Source: Galeruca laticollis
Lineage: Eukaryota; Arthropoda; Insecta; Coleoptera; Chrysomelidae
Reading direction: 5' to 3'
DNA length: 64,000 nt
NCBI GenBank assembly: GCA_963921935.1
Contig: OY998179.1
Span: forward strand, 61,424,222 to 61,488,221
Shown here in pieces: positions 43,687-56,054 of the stretch. Numbering within the stretch: the first letter of the stretch is position 1; every line of letters starts with the position of its first letter. The notes beneath the pieces are model-generated. The model searched no databases. It was not told the origin of the DNA and worked only from the letters and a program-made list of their open reading frames with translations. Position numbers and translations under genes: made by a program.

Positions 43687-44590
43687 TATTCTAAGGAATA
43701 AACAGACGAACTGCAAGTTATGTTGCCAACATAGCACAGATCATGAATTCCGTCTTCTTGATATATTTTTGTACTATTTGCCATTTATGCTGTTTTCAGA
43801 CAAATGTAATGAAGAGAAAAATATTGGTAGGTATTTGTAAAATATAAAAGGAGATGGGCCATTTAAGTATGGAAACAGAACGTACGATGTTTCTAATACA
43901 ATGCCTGAAGAGAGAAATGATTTTTTTTCATGAGAAATGAATTGATAGGTGTTTCTAAACGCAGAGGGTGATATACCATTCAAGTATGTCGAGATGTAGT
44001 AACAGAACGTACGTTCGTTGTAATACAATCTGCTTATCCAAGGTAATATATATGATTTAAGATTTGGAGCCAATCCAATAGCATAGTAATCTGATTGGTC
44101 CACGTCACTGGCCTTTGTTATACAAGGCTTGTAGAAAATAGAGAAGTATTGGCAGCAAAGTCACTTTGTCTCATTCTAGAGAGTGGTCACTTTTGTGCTA
44201 ACATTAATGCATATTACCGTATACGCCCGAATAAAAGACACGCGCGCGATTACAAGACGCACCCCATTTTTTAGAAAAGAATCTTGAAAAAATTTCATGA
44301 CATGGTTCCCAGCCGCACTACAAATGCTCGAATACAAGCCACATCTAGAGTTAATCTGGCAACATTGAAATATAATTAACTTTAGTTTGCTTTGCTACCA
44401 TCCGGATAATTCAATAGTAAGGCTACATTCGTAATCAATTCGCTGTCCAAGCGGTTCTTTGGCACGCAAGTCGGCACGAAATTTGCCATTCTCAATAACT
44501 TCAAAGTCGACTTTAGCGCAAGCGCGTTCGTACGTAAATAATCGTCAGGATTCCTTCAACATCATGATACAACAAAATAGAAGATATGAT
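43687..44590. other. stretch with short repeats, no recognised gene
   Basis: An AAGTATGG … AACAGAACGTACG … AATACAAT motif occurs at about 43865-43910 and again at about 43980-44030, a diverged direct repeat. A GC-richer ACCGTATACGCCCGAATAAA string at about 44216 may be a transposon end. No coding region is evident. Confidence 0.4.
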
Positions 44591-44597
44591 CTCTATA

Positions 44598-46779
44598 CTC
44601 GATAGTCGAAATTGTGTAAAGTGAGTCAGAGCTATCTAATCAACACTTTGGTTAAAGCGCAGTTGCCATATGTATTCTAGAGAGAAATGCTGTATTTTAT
44701 AAATACACTTCAAATCCATTGTGTCAATATTTCAGGTACAAAAGATGCAATGTAATTAAGTCAATACCAATTTAATATATTTATTTCAAATTTCAAGCAG
44801 ACTAATAATAATTAGTTTACTTGAAATGTGAAATAGTGTTTATGTATATTTCTTGAACGCAAAGTTTGTTGTGAAAAACTCGCCGATTTGACAATGTTGG
44901 AGAGTCGCTTCAATGTTCCGGCTTTGAGAACGAGATAGATAGATCGAGCTACGCGAATGAGACAGTGATAGTAAACAGTTATGTGAGGTGTTTATTCTCT
45001 TCATGAGCGTAACATCAGTATTTGTGTTGTGGTTTTGTGTGATAAATCGGTTATTATTGGTATTTATTGTAATATTTATATCGGTATATTTAGTGACAAT
45101 AATGGCGGAGTGTAGCGGTGTTGGCGATAAAAAACGGCGTCGTAACAATTTAATTCGGGAAGAAAAAGTCCTCATATTAAATGTGTACGAAGGACTGCGT
45201 GCCATGGACAAACAGTTGGGTGTTAGTGACGCTGTGATTAAGTGCAGTTATTTAACTAAAGTTTCTGAGAGTACTATATACAATATTCTAAAGAAATCGC
45301 GGGACGGATCTTTGACAAGAGAACGAGGTGAAAACTGTAAACCGGAAAGTAGGGGAAGAAAGAAAATTGTTTTGGACGACCAAACACGGAATGCTATACA
45401 TAGGGAAATACATTCTTTTTATTTTAGGAATGAAATCCCCTCGGTAGCTAAATTGAGCAAGGTAATAGAAGCTGATGATACTTTACCAAACATCAGTGAT
45501 AAAGTTTTGAGACGAACTTTGAAATTAATGAATTTTCGTTACCTAACAAGAAGTAGAAACAGTGCCTTAATTGAACGAAATGACATTGTGGAATGGAGGA
45601 GAAATTATTTAAAACAGATACGACAGTTTCGTAACGAAGGACGGCACATATATTATCTTGATGAAACATGGTTAAATGAAGGCCACACTGTGTCAAAAGT
45701 GTGGCAAGACATGAATATACGAAGCAATCGACAAGCCTTTATGGAGGGTTTCTCTTCCGGTTTAAAAGCTCCCTCTGGGAAAGGACGTCGACTGATTATC
45801 ACTCACATTAGCAGCGAGGAAGGATTTGTAGAAGGTGGATTACTAAGTTTTCAGTCCAAAAAAACTGTCAATTACCATGAAGAGATGGATGGTAACCGGT
45901 TTGAAACATGGTTTAGATATCAATTTTAACAAAGGTAACTCCTGGTTCAGTGATAGTTATGGATAATGCTTCATACCACTCTCGTCGACTGGAGCAAATA
46001 CCTACTTCAGCTAGCCGCAAGAGGGTTATAATTGATTGGTTAGAGAGTAAAAGCATTCCGCACAACGAGGCAATGCTAAAAGTTGAATTATTATCTCTCG
46101 TACGGAAACATAAAAGCAGTTATATTAAGTACGTTGTCGATGAAATGGCGAAAGATTTCAACGTCTCAGTTGTTAGACTTCCTCCCTACCACTGTGAGTT
46201 AAACCCCATCGAGCTGGTTTGGGCCCAAGTGAAAAATTATGTTGCGAGAAAAAACAGTACATTCAAAATGGCTGACGTTGAGAAACTGTTTGACGAGGCG
46301 CTGCATACCGTTACTGCTGAGAGTTGGCGTAAATGTATTCAACACGTATTAAAAGAAGAAATAAAGTTTTGGGATTTAGACATACGTGTAGAAGTAATGA
46401 CGGAACCACTCATTATCGATATAGGAGGAGAAAGCGATGATTCTGAGGAGTCGTCAGGGAGTGATACCGCTTCCAGTTAGTCAGACATTTTACAAGTGAC
46501 CTCGCAACATACCTATACTTATTGGTAATTTATTTTGGTCTTGACAAACAACTTTTTTTTAGTTTTAGTAGTAGTAAGTTGGAATTGACTTTTAAACATT
46601 TTTTTATTTTGTTTTAACTTACTTATGAACAACTTGTGATAAGTTATTATTTCAAATGTTAAAAATTGAAATTCCAGATATTTCAGTATTCGCACCCTTA
46701 AACTATGATACGCTCATGGAGTTCACTTTAAATCGGTAGATAACCGATGACGTCACTTTACACAATTTCGACTATCGAG
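44598..46779 (+). mobile_element. 2182-bp Tc1/mariner-type transposon (DD82E), almost intact
   Basis: Perfect inverted repeats of 27 bp (start CTCGATAGTCGAAATTGTGT), extending imperfectly to about 43 bp, are flanked by TA at 44596-44597 and 46780-46781. One transposase gene fills the interior. Perfect repeats and a single coding lesion suggest a young insertion. Confidence 0.9.
45102..46480 (+). pseudogene. DD82E transposase with one frameshift
   Basis: The preferred start is the ATG at 45102 (MAECSGVGDKKRRRN); the upstream frame back to 44988 is hydrophobic and unlike a transposase. An N-terminal helix-turn-helix region (about residues 20-130: VSESTIYNILKKSRDG, DDQTRNAIHREIHSFYFR) precedes the DDE domain. 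The first Asp lies in YYLDETWLNEGHTVSKVW, the second in VIVMDNASYHSRR, and the Glu in CELNPIELVWAQVK, 82 residues after the second Asp. A one-base deletion at about 45925 shifts the frame between the first and second Asp; nothing else looks damaged. The acidic tail ends at 46480. From memory, a DD82E group of this superfamily has been named Sailor. Confidence 0.85.
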
Positions 46780-46959
46780 TATAGCCGTTCGAAATATCGT
46801 TCGCCGCACGCATGACGTCACGCAGAGAGTACAATTTAAAACCGTGAGCGCGGGCTAATGCATTTGATGTAATAGAACTTGCGTATGATGCGTTGCTAAT
46901 GCATTTTGAAGGAAAATGAGGATGGTTCAGGTTGAATGAGATATTATTAGTATTATAAT

Positions 46960-49900
46960 CAGTGCCGTTCCTGGCGGGTATGCAGCGAATGCCCCGCACG
47001 CAGGCGCCCAATTTAAGGGGCGCCAAATTCAGCTATTCGCTACTCTTGCAAAAGCGCACTTCTAATTGGAAGAAAAATCGGCATTAAAGGTATTAAAAAT
47101 CAAATTATAGCAAAGCTGTAAACTTTAATTACAGGAAGAAACAGTAAACTAATATAAGAAGTAACTTCTAGACTTTGCTTCTACACTGGAATTTACATGC
47201 AAAAAATCTGTTGACGGCGTGTCGGCACTCGGCTTACGGGCGGCGGCGTATCTTCAAAGGATGCCGCTCGCTTTTAGCGGCTCACTCGACAAATAATATA
47301 CATGTTATTGATTTTTATGCATCTATCGGCGGCGTGTGCCTCAGAGAGGTCGAAGGTGCAAAAAATATTATTTTCTGAAAAGTTCTCCGAAAAAAACTTT
47401 TTTTCGGCTCCAGATTTTTCCACCAGATTTAAGCGGTGATATAAAACAGGAGAATGTGGCATGTTTCAGTCAGTCAGTTCAGTCATCGAGTATTCGTCGG
47501 TGATTTTTGACATTTAATAATAATTTCATTTGAATATAATATTACGTGTTGCCGTTGTGTTGCTGATTTTAAATCTTAAGGTAAGAGAAGATGAAAGAAA
47601 ACGTGTTATTAAATCAAGTAATATTTCGATTCGAGATTTTTCTGATTATATTTTGACTCCGGTCAGCTTTTTTTCTAATTATTTTTTTTATCTCTTCAGA
47701 AATGAGTGATGGCCGTAAAAAAAATTGTCTGGAGCCCAAGATAAAAAACGTTGATTGAAATTGGAGGCAGAGCGGGATAAACTCAGCGGTTCGCTGAACA
47801 AATTCCTTCAACTCAGCAGTTCTTTGGCGAATCCACTTCTGTCAAGAGAAGAACAAGTTGTTGCAAAACCGATGATTATTATCGAAGATCAGCAGCCATC
47901 CACGTCTGGAAGTTCTGGAACGCCTGTTTCACCTGATCCAACTCCTGAACTGGGTCATCCGGTAAGCGAGAATGAAGAAAGATTTGAGCACAGTGACATT
48001 GCTGATATTAGTGATATTGATATTGCTGATCCATCTACATAGCCACATAATTTGAGTCATCATCTAATCCAATCAATCGTGACAAAGGGAACTATTCAAA
48101 TTAAAGAAAATTTTCCTGTTGATGAGTCTGGTAGGAAATTTTCCAATATCTTAGGAAGTTGCCAAACGGCGAAATAGTTAATAGGGATTGGTTGGTGTAT
48201 TCTAAAAAAATTAATTGCGTATTTTGCATTTTTTGTAAAGTTTTTAGCGCTTTGTCTCATCAATTCACCACTGGGTACACCAATTGGAGGCACCTTTCAG
48301 TTAATATTTCCCGACATGAAAATAGTATGGAACATATGAAAGGGGCTCAAAATGGCACGAATTAAAATTGCGTTTGAGCAAAGATTGCACAATCGATAAA
48401 TCATCATCACGAAAATGAAAAAAGACGATGGCGTGCAATAATCAAAAGAATGATTTGTATTGTGCAATATTTGGCCAGTCAGAATTTAGCATTCAGGGGT
48501 GATAGCTCTAATCTTTTCGAATCAAATAATGGTAATTTTCTCAAACTGGTCGAAACGATTGCCAAATTCGATCCGATTATGATGGAGCACCTGAGCAATA
48601 TTCAAAGGTCTAAAGAGTTGAAAAAAAAAATGCCCCATTATTTAGGCAATCACTTTCAAAATGAATTAGTCCATCTATTATCAAAAAATATTCGCATAGA
48701 AATTTTGAACTGCCTCAAGAAAGCAAAATATTATTCAATAATTTTGGATGAAACTCCAGATGCTAGTCATGTTGAGCAGTTGACTTTCATAATTCGCTTT
48801 GTTCATTTTTCTTCAAATGAGGTTGAAATAAGAGAACACTTTCTGGGGGTTTTTAAAGTTTTGGATAGTACAGGAGAAGGGCTTTTCAATCTGTTGAGAG
48901 ATGAGATACTACCAACTTTTGAAATTGATTTTCTTAATATGAGAGGTCAGGGTTATGACAATGGCGCAAATATGTCTGGGAAGCATGTGGGCATTCAAGC
49001 TCAATTTAAAAAAATTAACCCGAGAGCTATTTTTTTGCCTTGTTGTGCTCATACATTAAATTTGACAGTTAATGATGCAGCTAAAATCTCAGACGAGATT
49101 GTAGGTTTTTTTCAATTATTCAGGAGCTGTTCAATTTTTTTTCTGCTTCACCCTACAGGTGGAAATTTTAAAGCGAAATTTACAAAATCTCTCGTTAAAG
49201 TCAGTGAGTAAAACTCGATGGGAAAGTAGAGTCAGAGCCGTTCAACCTCTTAGATTTCAACTTCTCGAGATTTGTAGGAGTTTACTTGATTTGATGGAAG
49301 ATAATTCAAGAGACATGGATACCAAACATTCAGCAAAGGTACTTTTAAAAAAAATTAAAACGTTTAAATTTAATTGTTCCATCATTATTTGGTACGATGT
49401 ATTGTCAAAGGTCAATATAGTGAGTAAAATGATGCAGAATCCAAATACAGTTGTTAATGAATGCCATAGAGAAATAAAATGTCTCATCAACTACTTCACT
49501 GAAAAAAGGTCAGATGAAAATTTTGATGTTTTTGTGAATGAGGCTGAAGCCGAAGCTGGAAAAAATGATGTAGAGCAAACATTTATTTCAATTAAGGAAC
49601 GAAAGAGAAAGCGTCAATTTTCATATGAAAGTACAGACGATCCAGTTATAGATCCAAAGCGAAAATTTAAGATCAGTTTTTATTTCCAAATTTTGGATAC
49701 AACAGTTCAATCCCTACAAAGTCGTTTCGAGAGATTGAAGCAATGCAGTGATTTATTTGGATTTTTGAGTGATTTTCAAAACCTAAATTCTGATGAGATT
49801 AAACGATCGTGCATAGATTTGGATTTGGCTTTGCAAATTCACCATGAAGCAAATGTTTGCAAGGATATTGATGGTCTTGATTTGTACAATGAAATTACAT

Positions 49901-50652
49901 CATACAAAATCCTTAACCCTGTCAAAGACTCTCGCAATACCTCAGACTCACCCATAGATATTCTGAATTATATAACCAAGAAAAATTTGCAGTCTTTGTT
50001 TCCAAACCTGTCTATAGCATTAAGGATATTTTTGACGCTGCCGATTTCTGTTGCGTCTGGCGAAAGGAGTTTTTCAAAGCTAAAACTTGTAAAATATTAT
50101 TTGAGAACTTCGATGTGCCAGGAAAGGCTTTCAGATTTAGCTGTTATTTCAATCGAAAATAAAATATGTGAAGCCATCGATCACAATGAAATGATCAATG
50201 AGCTTGCATCTGCAAAAGCAAGACGTGTTATGTTCTAAAACTACATTGTTATTTGATCATTAGGTACTCAGGTATTAGACAGATCTTGCACATTTTCAAG
50301 TTAACGGATTTGTTTGCGTTGAGCGCCGTTTGAGAGTTTTAACTCAATTCACTCAGTTGAGTGAATTGAGTTATATTAGATTTTTTGTTAATTTCCGAAT
50401 GGCCGTGTTTTATTTATGACCTATATTGTACGTTAATAGTCTATTTTATTTGATGTCGAAAATAAATTTTTTGTCATATTTTTTCGTTGTTTTATTTTAT
50501 TACGCCCATTTTCATAATCAAACACTTACACTAAAGTGACATTAGTCTTTAGTCTATAAGGAAACTATTTAGTTTAAACCTCAAACTAAAAATGATTATG
50601 AAAACAAAATTATTCTTGCACGCAGGCGTTCGCCACCCCAGGAACGGCACTG
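46960..50652 (+). mobile_element. 3693-bp hAT element (ZMYM1/DUF4371 type)
   Basis: The ends CAGTGCCGTTCCTGGCG and CCCAGGAACGGCACTG are inverted repeats, with GCACGCAGGCG subterminally on both sides. They are flanked by a perfect 8-bp duplication ATTATAAT (46952-46959 and 50653-50660). A decayed transposase gene lies inside. Confidence 0.92.
47702..50238 (+). pseudogene. hAT transposase, ZMYM1-like
   Basis: A 5' intron is likely (AAG|GTAAGAG at 47580/47581 to TCTTCAG at about 47700) just before the ATG at 47702. The N-terminus needs frame changes to reach the LEAERDKLSGSLNKFLQLSS frame (47755-48042). A TTF-type zinc finger follows (48159-48365: INCVFCIFCKVFS … WRHLSVNISRHENSMEH). Next comes DUF4371 (48450-49211: YYSIILDETPDASHVEQLTF … FLPCCAHTLNLTV). 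The last frame (49159-50238) ends with the dimerisation domain (LPISVASGERSFSKLKLVK). At least four lesions interrupt it. Such elements are the source of ZMYM1-like genes. Confidence 0.85.
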
Positions 50653-50660
50653 ATTATAAT

Positions 50661-51260
50661 GGCAAAGAGAATTCATGTAAAAGTGTTATATGGAATTGGA
50701 GAACCTACCAGAGCAAAACAATAATTCTAAGATCTGATTGAAATATGTTTGCTCACTTCGTAAAGTAAATAATTACTGTACTGAAACAAAAAAAAACATA
50801 TTATACTTTTTGGATTTTTTGACATGATTTTATAAACATTAAAATTTGTAAATAAATATAAGGAATAAAACAATTAGCAAATTTTAATACTTAATCGGTT
50901 GTTTATTCCAAAATAAATATACTACAGAACAACAGTAAAGTACAACTCAGGTACTGTGGAGCATTCTTCAAAATAATAATAATGAAATTGTTATTGGCAA
51001 TAACAAAATATCAAATTAAGATTTAAAAATATTATTTGTCAACTTGGATTTAAGAAAAGATCTATTTATTTATTTATTACGGGAAAACCCCTCTAACTGT
51101 TACAATACAACAATAAATAATACAATAAGGACAGGTATAAAGACTGATACAGCATAACCAATTAATTTGAAATACATAACACTTTCCATGTAGCTACAGG
51201 TAATAAACAATACTTATATAAATGAAAAAAATTAAGAACACAACATTCTCAACAAATCAC
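50661..51260. other. AT-rich stretch with no recognised gene
   Basis: Nothing but AT-rich sequence is seen before the LINE tail. Confidence 0.4.
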
Positions 51261-51264
51261 AGCC

Positions 51265-51504
51265 CTAAGCAAAATTTGAACTGGCCCAAAGACGTATTGA
51301 AATTTCAAAATTAAAGCTATTCAATAAGAACAGATATCTATTTATAGGACTCATAGCACCATATGTTGTTCTATGAAAGAGCACATGAAGGGTAACTTGA
51401 TGGCGAAGACCCTGACAAGGAATGCTAATCCCCATATGACTCAAAAGATCCGCACAATCAACCTGCCCATTTAGGAGTTTAAATATAAATATAGCCCCCA
51501 ACAT
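51265..51504 (-). pseudogene. LINE C-terminal tail
   Basis: The frame reads IFKLLNGQVDCADLLSHMGI and then RTTYGAMSPINRYLFLLNSF. This matches the region after the RT in insect Jockey/CR1-like ORF2 proteins (…YKLLNG.IDCP.LL……R…Y….SPI.R…). RT itself is absent, so this is a 3' fragment. Confidence 0.55.
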
Positions 51505-51630
51505 ATATCTACGATATCAAGAGGAGCTAGTGACTTTTTTTTTCAATATCAGCATAATTATATGGGCTAATATTCTATGAATGAAGCGAAGGTTTTTGTA
51601 TAAAAGTGTATAATTTTCTTTTTATTTATT

Positions 51631-51661
51631 GCAAAGCGCTTTCGACTTTCGTCATCATCAG
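51631..51661 (-). other. hammerhead-like motif, Penelope-type terminal sequence (copy 3)
   Basis: On the minus strand CTGATGA, a GAC-GAAA-GTC hairpin, GAAA and GCGCTTTGC follow one another. This copy and copy 1 share downstream A-rich sequence (…TAAAAGAAAATT…). Confidence 0.4.
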
Positions 51662-51773
51662 TGCTTCAAGTCAGGTAACAAGAAGTTTCAAATATGTAAA
51701 AAACATTGTTTAAAATTACAAAATCATATTATTCTATAAGAAAACTAACGAAAAACATGTTAGAACCCAGGCC

Positions 51774-52049
51774 TTGTGGTTATGTAAAAGCAAAGCTTCA
51801 ACCGGATTAAACTTTAAAACACATCTGGATAAGATCCATAAACAAAGTTATGATAACCCATTTTGTTCCTGTGGGGATATAGGTACACTGACACACATTC
51901 TACTTGAGTGTTCGTTACATACTCAAAATATTAGGAAATTATATAATCAACTAATAACTGCTAATATAACCCTAATAGACCTAAATTGTATCATTTTTTT
52001 AGAAAGTATAAACACTCTACATACTGTACCAACACATAATAAACTGTAA
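51774..52049 (+). pseudogene. LINE ORF2 C-terminal end (Cys-rich)
   Basis: The frame contains YDNPFCSCGDIGTLTHILLE followed by CSLH, the C-x-C…H-x4-C motif that closes ORF2 in many insect LINEs. The remainder of ORF2 is absent. An A-rich stretch follows at 52118-52300. Confidence 0.55.
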
Positions 52050-52117
52050 ACTTAAATTGTAAAATGTGTAAGCAATTATGCAAACACAACACTGTATATG
52101 TATTTACCAATAATTAT

Positions 52118-52300
52118 TGAAATAGAAAAAAATCAAAAAAAAAATTATTGAGAAAAAAATAAAAAAATTATGGAAAAAATATTAATTAAAAAAACAAGTT
52201 ATGAAAAAAAATATGATTTAAAAAAAATAATAAAAAACAAATTATGAAAAAAAATGATTTGAAAAATAATAATAAAAAAATATATAGATAAGCAAGAAAA
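52118..52300. repeat. A-rich low-complexity tract
   Basis: Runs of A broken by TTATG and GATTT repeat irregularly. It may be an expanded LINE poly(A) tail, since it follows a LINE 3' coding end on the same strand. Confidence 0.6.
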
Positions 52301-52479
52301 TGAAAAAATTGTTAAACTAGAATAAAAAATACTAACACAAATCAACATGTATACTGTGCTCAATCCAGCAGAAAAATTAAACAAATTTTTAATAAAATAA
52401 TCAGTGACCTACATAGTCTGGCTGAGTGGCCTTAGCCATTAACTTATTTAAAAAAAAACTGTGACTCGGAGGTGAAAGT

Positions 52480-53300
52480 TTAGCAAAAAATGTATTGACA
52501 TCATTGTATGGACTATAAAATTACAATCTATACGCATACTGACGTCACATTTTTTGGACATAGTTCTGGCACTAGTACTGTAACTCTCTCCAGCACATGG
52601 AGTTTTTTTATTGCCAATATAAACAAGAAGATGATTTCTTTCATCATATCACATATCATCAGATACTCTGTTGAAAGAAATACTAAATTTCAAAGTACTA
52701 AGTCTAAGCAATGGTTTGTCTGAATGTTAATTGCATCATGTGCTGATCACATCCTTTTCTATTCAAAATCCAAGCATTATTGTTTGTAGCATCCAGACAC
52801 CAGGTGAAAATACACCACCACCATTTTTTTATCTTATCTTAAAACAGTAAGTATTTATATTCTCATCCATCAGATTTGTCCTGCCTATGTTGCTGTTATA
52901 TTTCCCAATAAGATCAGGTCTGGGGATATTGACATACCTTTTTCAGTATTCCTATATCATTTTACATAATTCAAGGACTTTGCTCCATAACAATTGGAAC
53001 CAACAGATACTACATTATTGTCAACCCATTTGACAAAAATTATACTATTATTTTCCAGTGTTTAGTCGTTATCTTAAGTATTTTTCTCTTGACAACTCAT
53101 ACATTATTATTGCTCAATATAAGTTCAGCATGACTTCATAATTGTCTTCCAGTAAAGTTATCTAAAGTACCTCCACTGTCTTCATCACCTGAATCCTCAT
53201 CAGCGAGACTACTTCTGGAGGTTCAACATATATTTCCTCAACATTTTCAGAATATACTATTTCCAAAACTTCTTGCAAAGTAGTTCCTCTAAAAATAAAA
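52480..53300 (-). pseudogene. piggyBac transposase remnant
   Basis: On the minus strand the N-terminal acidic motif (TLQEVLEIVYSENVEEIYVE then DEDSGDEDSGGTLDN) lies at about 53140-53285. It is followed after a large internal deletion by IIFVKWVDNNVVSVGSN, a YNSNIGRTNLMDENI block, KKWWWCIFTWCLD and NNAWILNRKG (about 52740-53050). The Cys-rich end (HLLVYIGNKKTPC, SARTMSKKCDV) lies at 52480-52640. These are the hallmarks of piggyBac. The catalytic core with the first Asp residues is missing and frames change often. Confidence 0.7.
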
Positions 53301-53651
53301 GGTTTACTTATATTTCACAACATCCTAGTATTACTTATAAGTAATGCTCACTTTACGTGAAAAAATAGCAATTGATATTTTCATAAAAAGTAAATGTTGA
53401 TCCCCTATCATGGAATACATCTAAAATAGTATAGCAATACCAACACTTCTCCTCAAAATCCATGTCCAAAAAATATTTTATTATTTTGAAACCTGCTTTT
53501 AATGAGAACAATCTACATGAACTGATTCAACTACTTGAGAAATGTGAAATTATAACAGGTAGACCTTTAGCGTCATCTGTTATTTAGGAGCCCAAACACA
53601 AGTTGAAGGCTCGCTTGAATAGATGACTGTAATCGTTACATATATGTAACA

Positions 53652-54816
53652 TTAGGATACAATGGGTTGAACACATTTTTTCACACTTTGAGAATGAAAT
53701 AATAGGCTACCTCTAGATTTCCTGTTAATTAATTTGAAATATGTGTAATCTTCATCCCCTGATGATCCAAGTAAATCACAACAAACGATACAGGATAGTC
53801 TTTTCATAACCGATGTTGAGACAAAGCCAGCAATGTAAGCCACTACATTTTCAGTAAATTCATTGAATGTTGTTGGTAGAATAATGTTTATCTGTTCCTC
53901 CAATTGTGTAGTAGCTATAATTCTGCAGTATTGTATCTGTTTCTTGAAAAATGAACACTACTTATTTCTGGAACAACCCTCAAAGTTTGAGTACAATCTT
54001 GAGATATATAGTTGCCTGTGTTGTTATAATTCTTCTATTCATATAAAAAAAATTGTAAGCAGTTGGTATTGTTGGGCCCATTTCATGATCTGAAAAAAAT
54101 GTTGATGAAAACAGGAAAATTACAAAATATTAGTAATTTAAACTTTTTATAAATATAAAACCGAGGAAAACAGTGTCTTGGTGAAAAAAATGTGATAAAA
54201 TTGGAATAGAGTTTGTACGACAGTCAAAAAACTGTTACTCACCTTACACCATTGAAAAATAACTCCAAATGATGTTTGCAATGGGATTCAATGACGCATT
54301 GTTGGTGACAGTAAGTGTAATGATGGCACAGCTCCAACTTTAAGGGTTTTTTTATTATTTGTTACAATATCTTCTTCCAAAAAGTGATCGGAACAGACTC
54401 GCTCAAGGTGCCCAATCTGATGGGTACTTCTACCAATAGCGTTTAACCACTTTTCTCTTACATCCGGATTATCCGGAATTCTAAAAAGGAATTAAGTGAC
54501 ACGTTGAGACCCTGTATATATCACAGATTTTAATATAATACTTATAAGTAATTTTTTAGCTGCCGTTGTGAAACAAAAAGCTAATCAGCCAGTTAAATGG
54601 AAATAAAACTTCCTGCATATTTATTATAGTCTTGCAAAATTTTTTTGAAAATTTGAAGAATATAAAAACAGAATACGTTAAAAAAAGTATAGGTAACTTC
54701 ATGGCCCCAGTACTAAGCAAGATGATTTAAAACACTATTAGATAAACTTACGTAAAATAAGACACTCCTCGACTCCAATATGTGGAATTTTGACATCCCA
54801 TCACACAACACTTCAT
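53652..54816 (-). pseudogene. P-type transposase gene, internally deleted (THAP exons plus C-terminus)
   Basis: Exon 1 (54752-54816) starts MKCCVMGCQNSTYWSRGVSY and ends at a GTAAGT donor. Exon 2 (54288-54480) follows in phase with IPDNPDVREKWLNAIGRSTH, ERVCSDHFLEEDI and LKVGAVPSLHLL. Together they form a complete C2CH THAP finger. A separate frame (53652-53903) carries VVAYIAGFVSTSVMKRLSCI and NRKSRGSLLFHSQSVKK, the C-terminal part of THAP9/P-element transposases. The catalytic middle is missing, with only about 380 bp between the parts. The piggyBac remnant lies just left of it. No terminal repeats were found. Confidence 0.65.
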
Positions 54817-54829
54817 TTCTGTGCTATTT

Positions 54830-55450
54830 CACTTCAACAAACACAAATATCAAATTTTACTCAATACCACTAAAAAAAATGTGCTGTATTAGTCCCATCA
54901 AGAATTATTCTTTCATGATTTTTTATTTTAAGAGTTTACTACTTTTATGTAATTATTTTAAACCTTTCCCATTGCTTCAATTATCTTCAGGTTTGAACAG
55001 GTAGGTGGCAAACCAAAAACTGCAGGAATATTTTTAAAATTATTTTCCTATAGAAGAGAAATATATTTCTTGAATTAAAATGAAAGTATTACCTATAAAA
55101 CAAATTTTTGGTATATACCTACCCATCCAAAATATTGATATATTCAACAATAAATTGAAGCGTTCCATTAAAATGCAGAATAAAACTGAGAAATAAGACT
55201 GAAGAAAAATGTTATGTCTTTAAAACATAATTAATTTAATTGTATACTAGTGATGAGTTTATTGTTAAAGTAATTGTTGTAATTACGTATTCTTTTTTGA
55301 TTAAGCTTTGTAGAAATAATGGTATAAAAAACTTTATAGAACATGCAAATACCCTGTACCCTGTATGTACTTCTGGTGAAATGTATATTTGGTCTGTTGG
55401 TTGTTTACCCATGGCTCATCAATAATAATAATGACATTAGTCAAAAAATT
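54830..55450. other. AT-rich stretch with no recognised gene
   Basis: Short open frames occur (for example 54780-55004) but none shows a motif. Confidence 0.4.
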
Positions 55451-55459
55451 TGATGATAG

Positions 55460-55545
55460 ATTACTTTGTTCTGTTTTTCTTTATTAATAGAAAGAGATGC
55501 CATTTAATAATTATGTCAATTATGACATATGGGTAAAGAAAAAAT
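55460..55545. repeat. fragment related to the TA-flanked MITE
   Basis: TTATTAATAGAAAGAGATGC … TTTAATAATTATGT matches, in inverse orientation, the centre of the MITE at 4966-5143. The terminal repeats are largely lost. Confidence 0.5.
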
Positions 55546-55565
55546 GGGCCAACTGTATACACAAT

Positions 55566-56054
55566 GGGTGCGTTCAGAAAACATAACATAACTCAACCAT
55601 CGAGTGAGCGCTCACTGAGCAATGAATGGTTGACTTAAGTCTTTTGAACGAAAATTTTTTAGAAAGTATAAATATTGAAAAATTAAAATGATGGCTAGAT
55701 ACAATCTAATTCTTGCGTTATTAGATGATGATGGTAATATAATTGATATAAACAGAAATATTATAGCCCGTGCAATAGGAAATTTGTAGGAGCTATTACC
55801 ACATGAGAGAAGTGGTATTCGTGAAAAAACATGAATTTTTATGAAGAAATAATTCCAGCATATAATGTTAATATGTAATACTCAAGCTTTTATTGCACTA
55901 ACATGAAAACATCACAATTTGCAACATATGCTCAGTCAGAGCACTTAAAAACGACTCAGAAAAATAGCTATGTTAAGTTTCTCTCACCAATCAAAATGCG
56001 TTCACAGAACATTCACCTAAGGGTTGTGCAACAGTTGTGTTTTATGAACGCACC
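55566..56054 (+). mobile_element. Harbinger-like element with transposase N-terminal remnant
   Basis: The ends GGGTGCGTTCAGAAAACATA and TGTTTTATGAACGCACC are imperfect inverted repeats. Inside, the plus strand reads ELLPHERSGIREK and, after a frame change, MNFYEEIIPAYNVNM, like the N-terminus of insect Harbinger transposases. The rest of the transposase is missing. No clear 3-bp duplication was seen. Confidence 0.55.

Noticed and set aside
44988..45101. Upstream Met giving a 38-residue hydrophobic leader on the DD82E transposase
   Set aside because: A membrane-like leader is not expected on a nuclear transposase; the basic MAECSGVGDKKRRR start at 45102 fits better.
52199..52384. Phe/Ile/Ser-rich minus-strand frame
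   Set aside because: It is the complement of an A-rich low-complexity tract.
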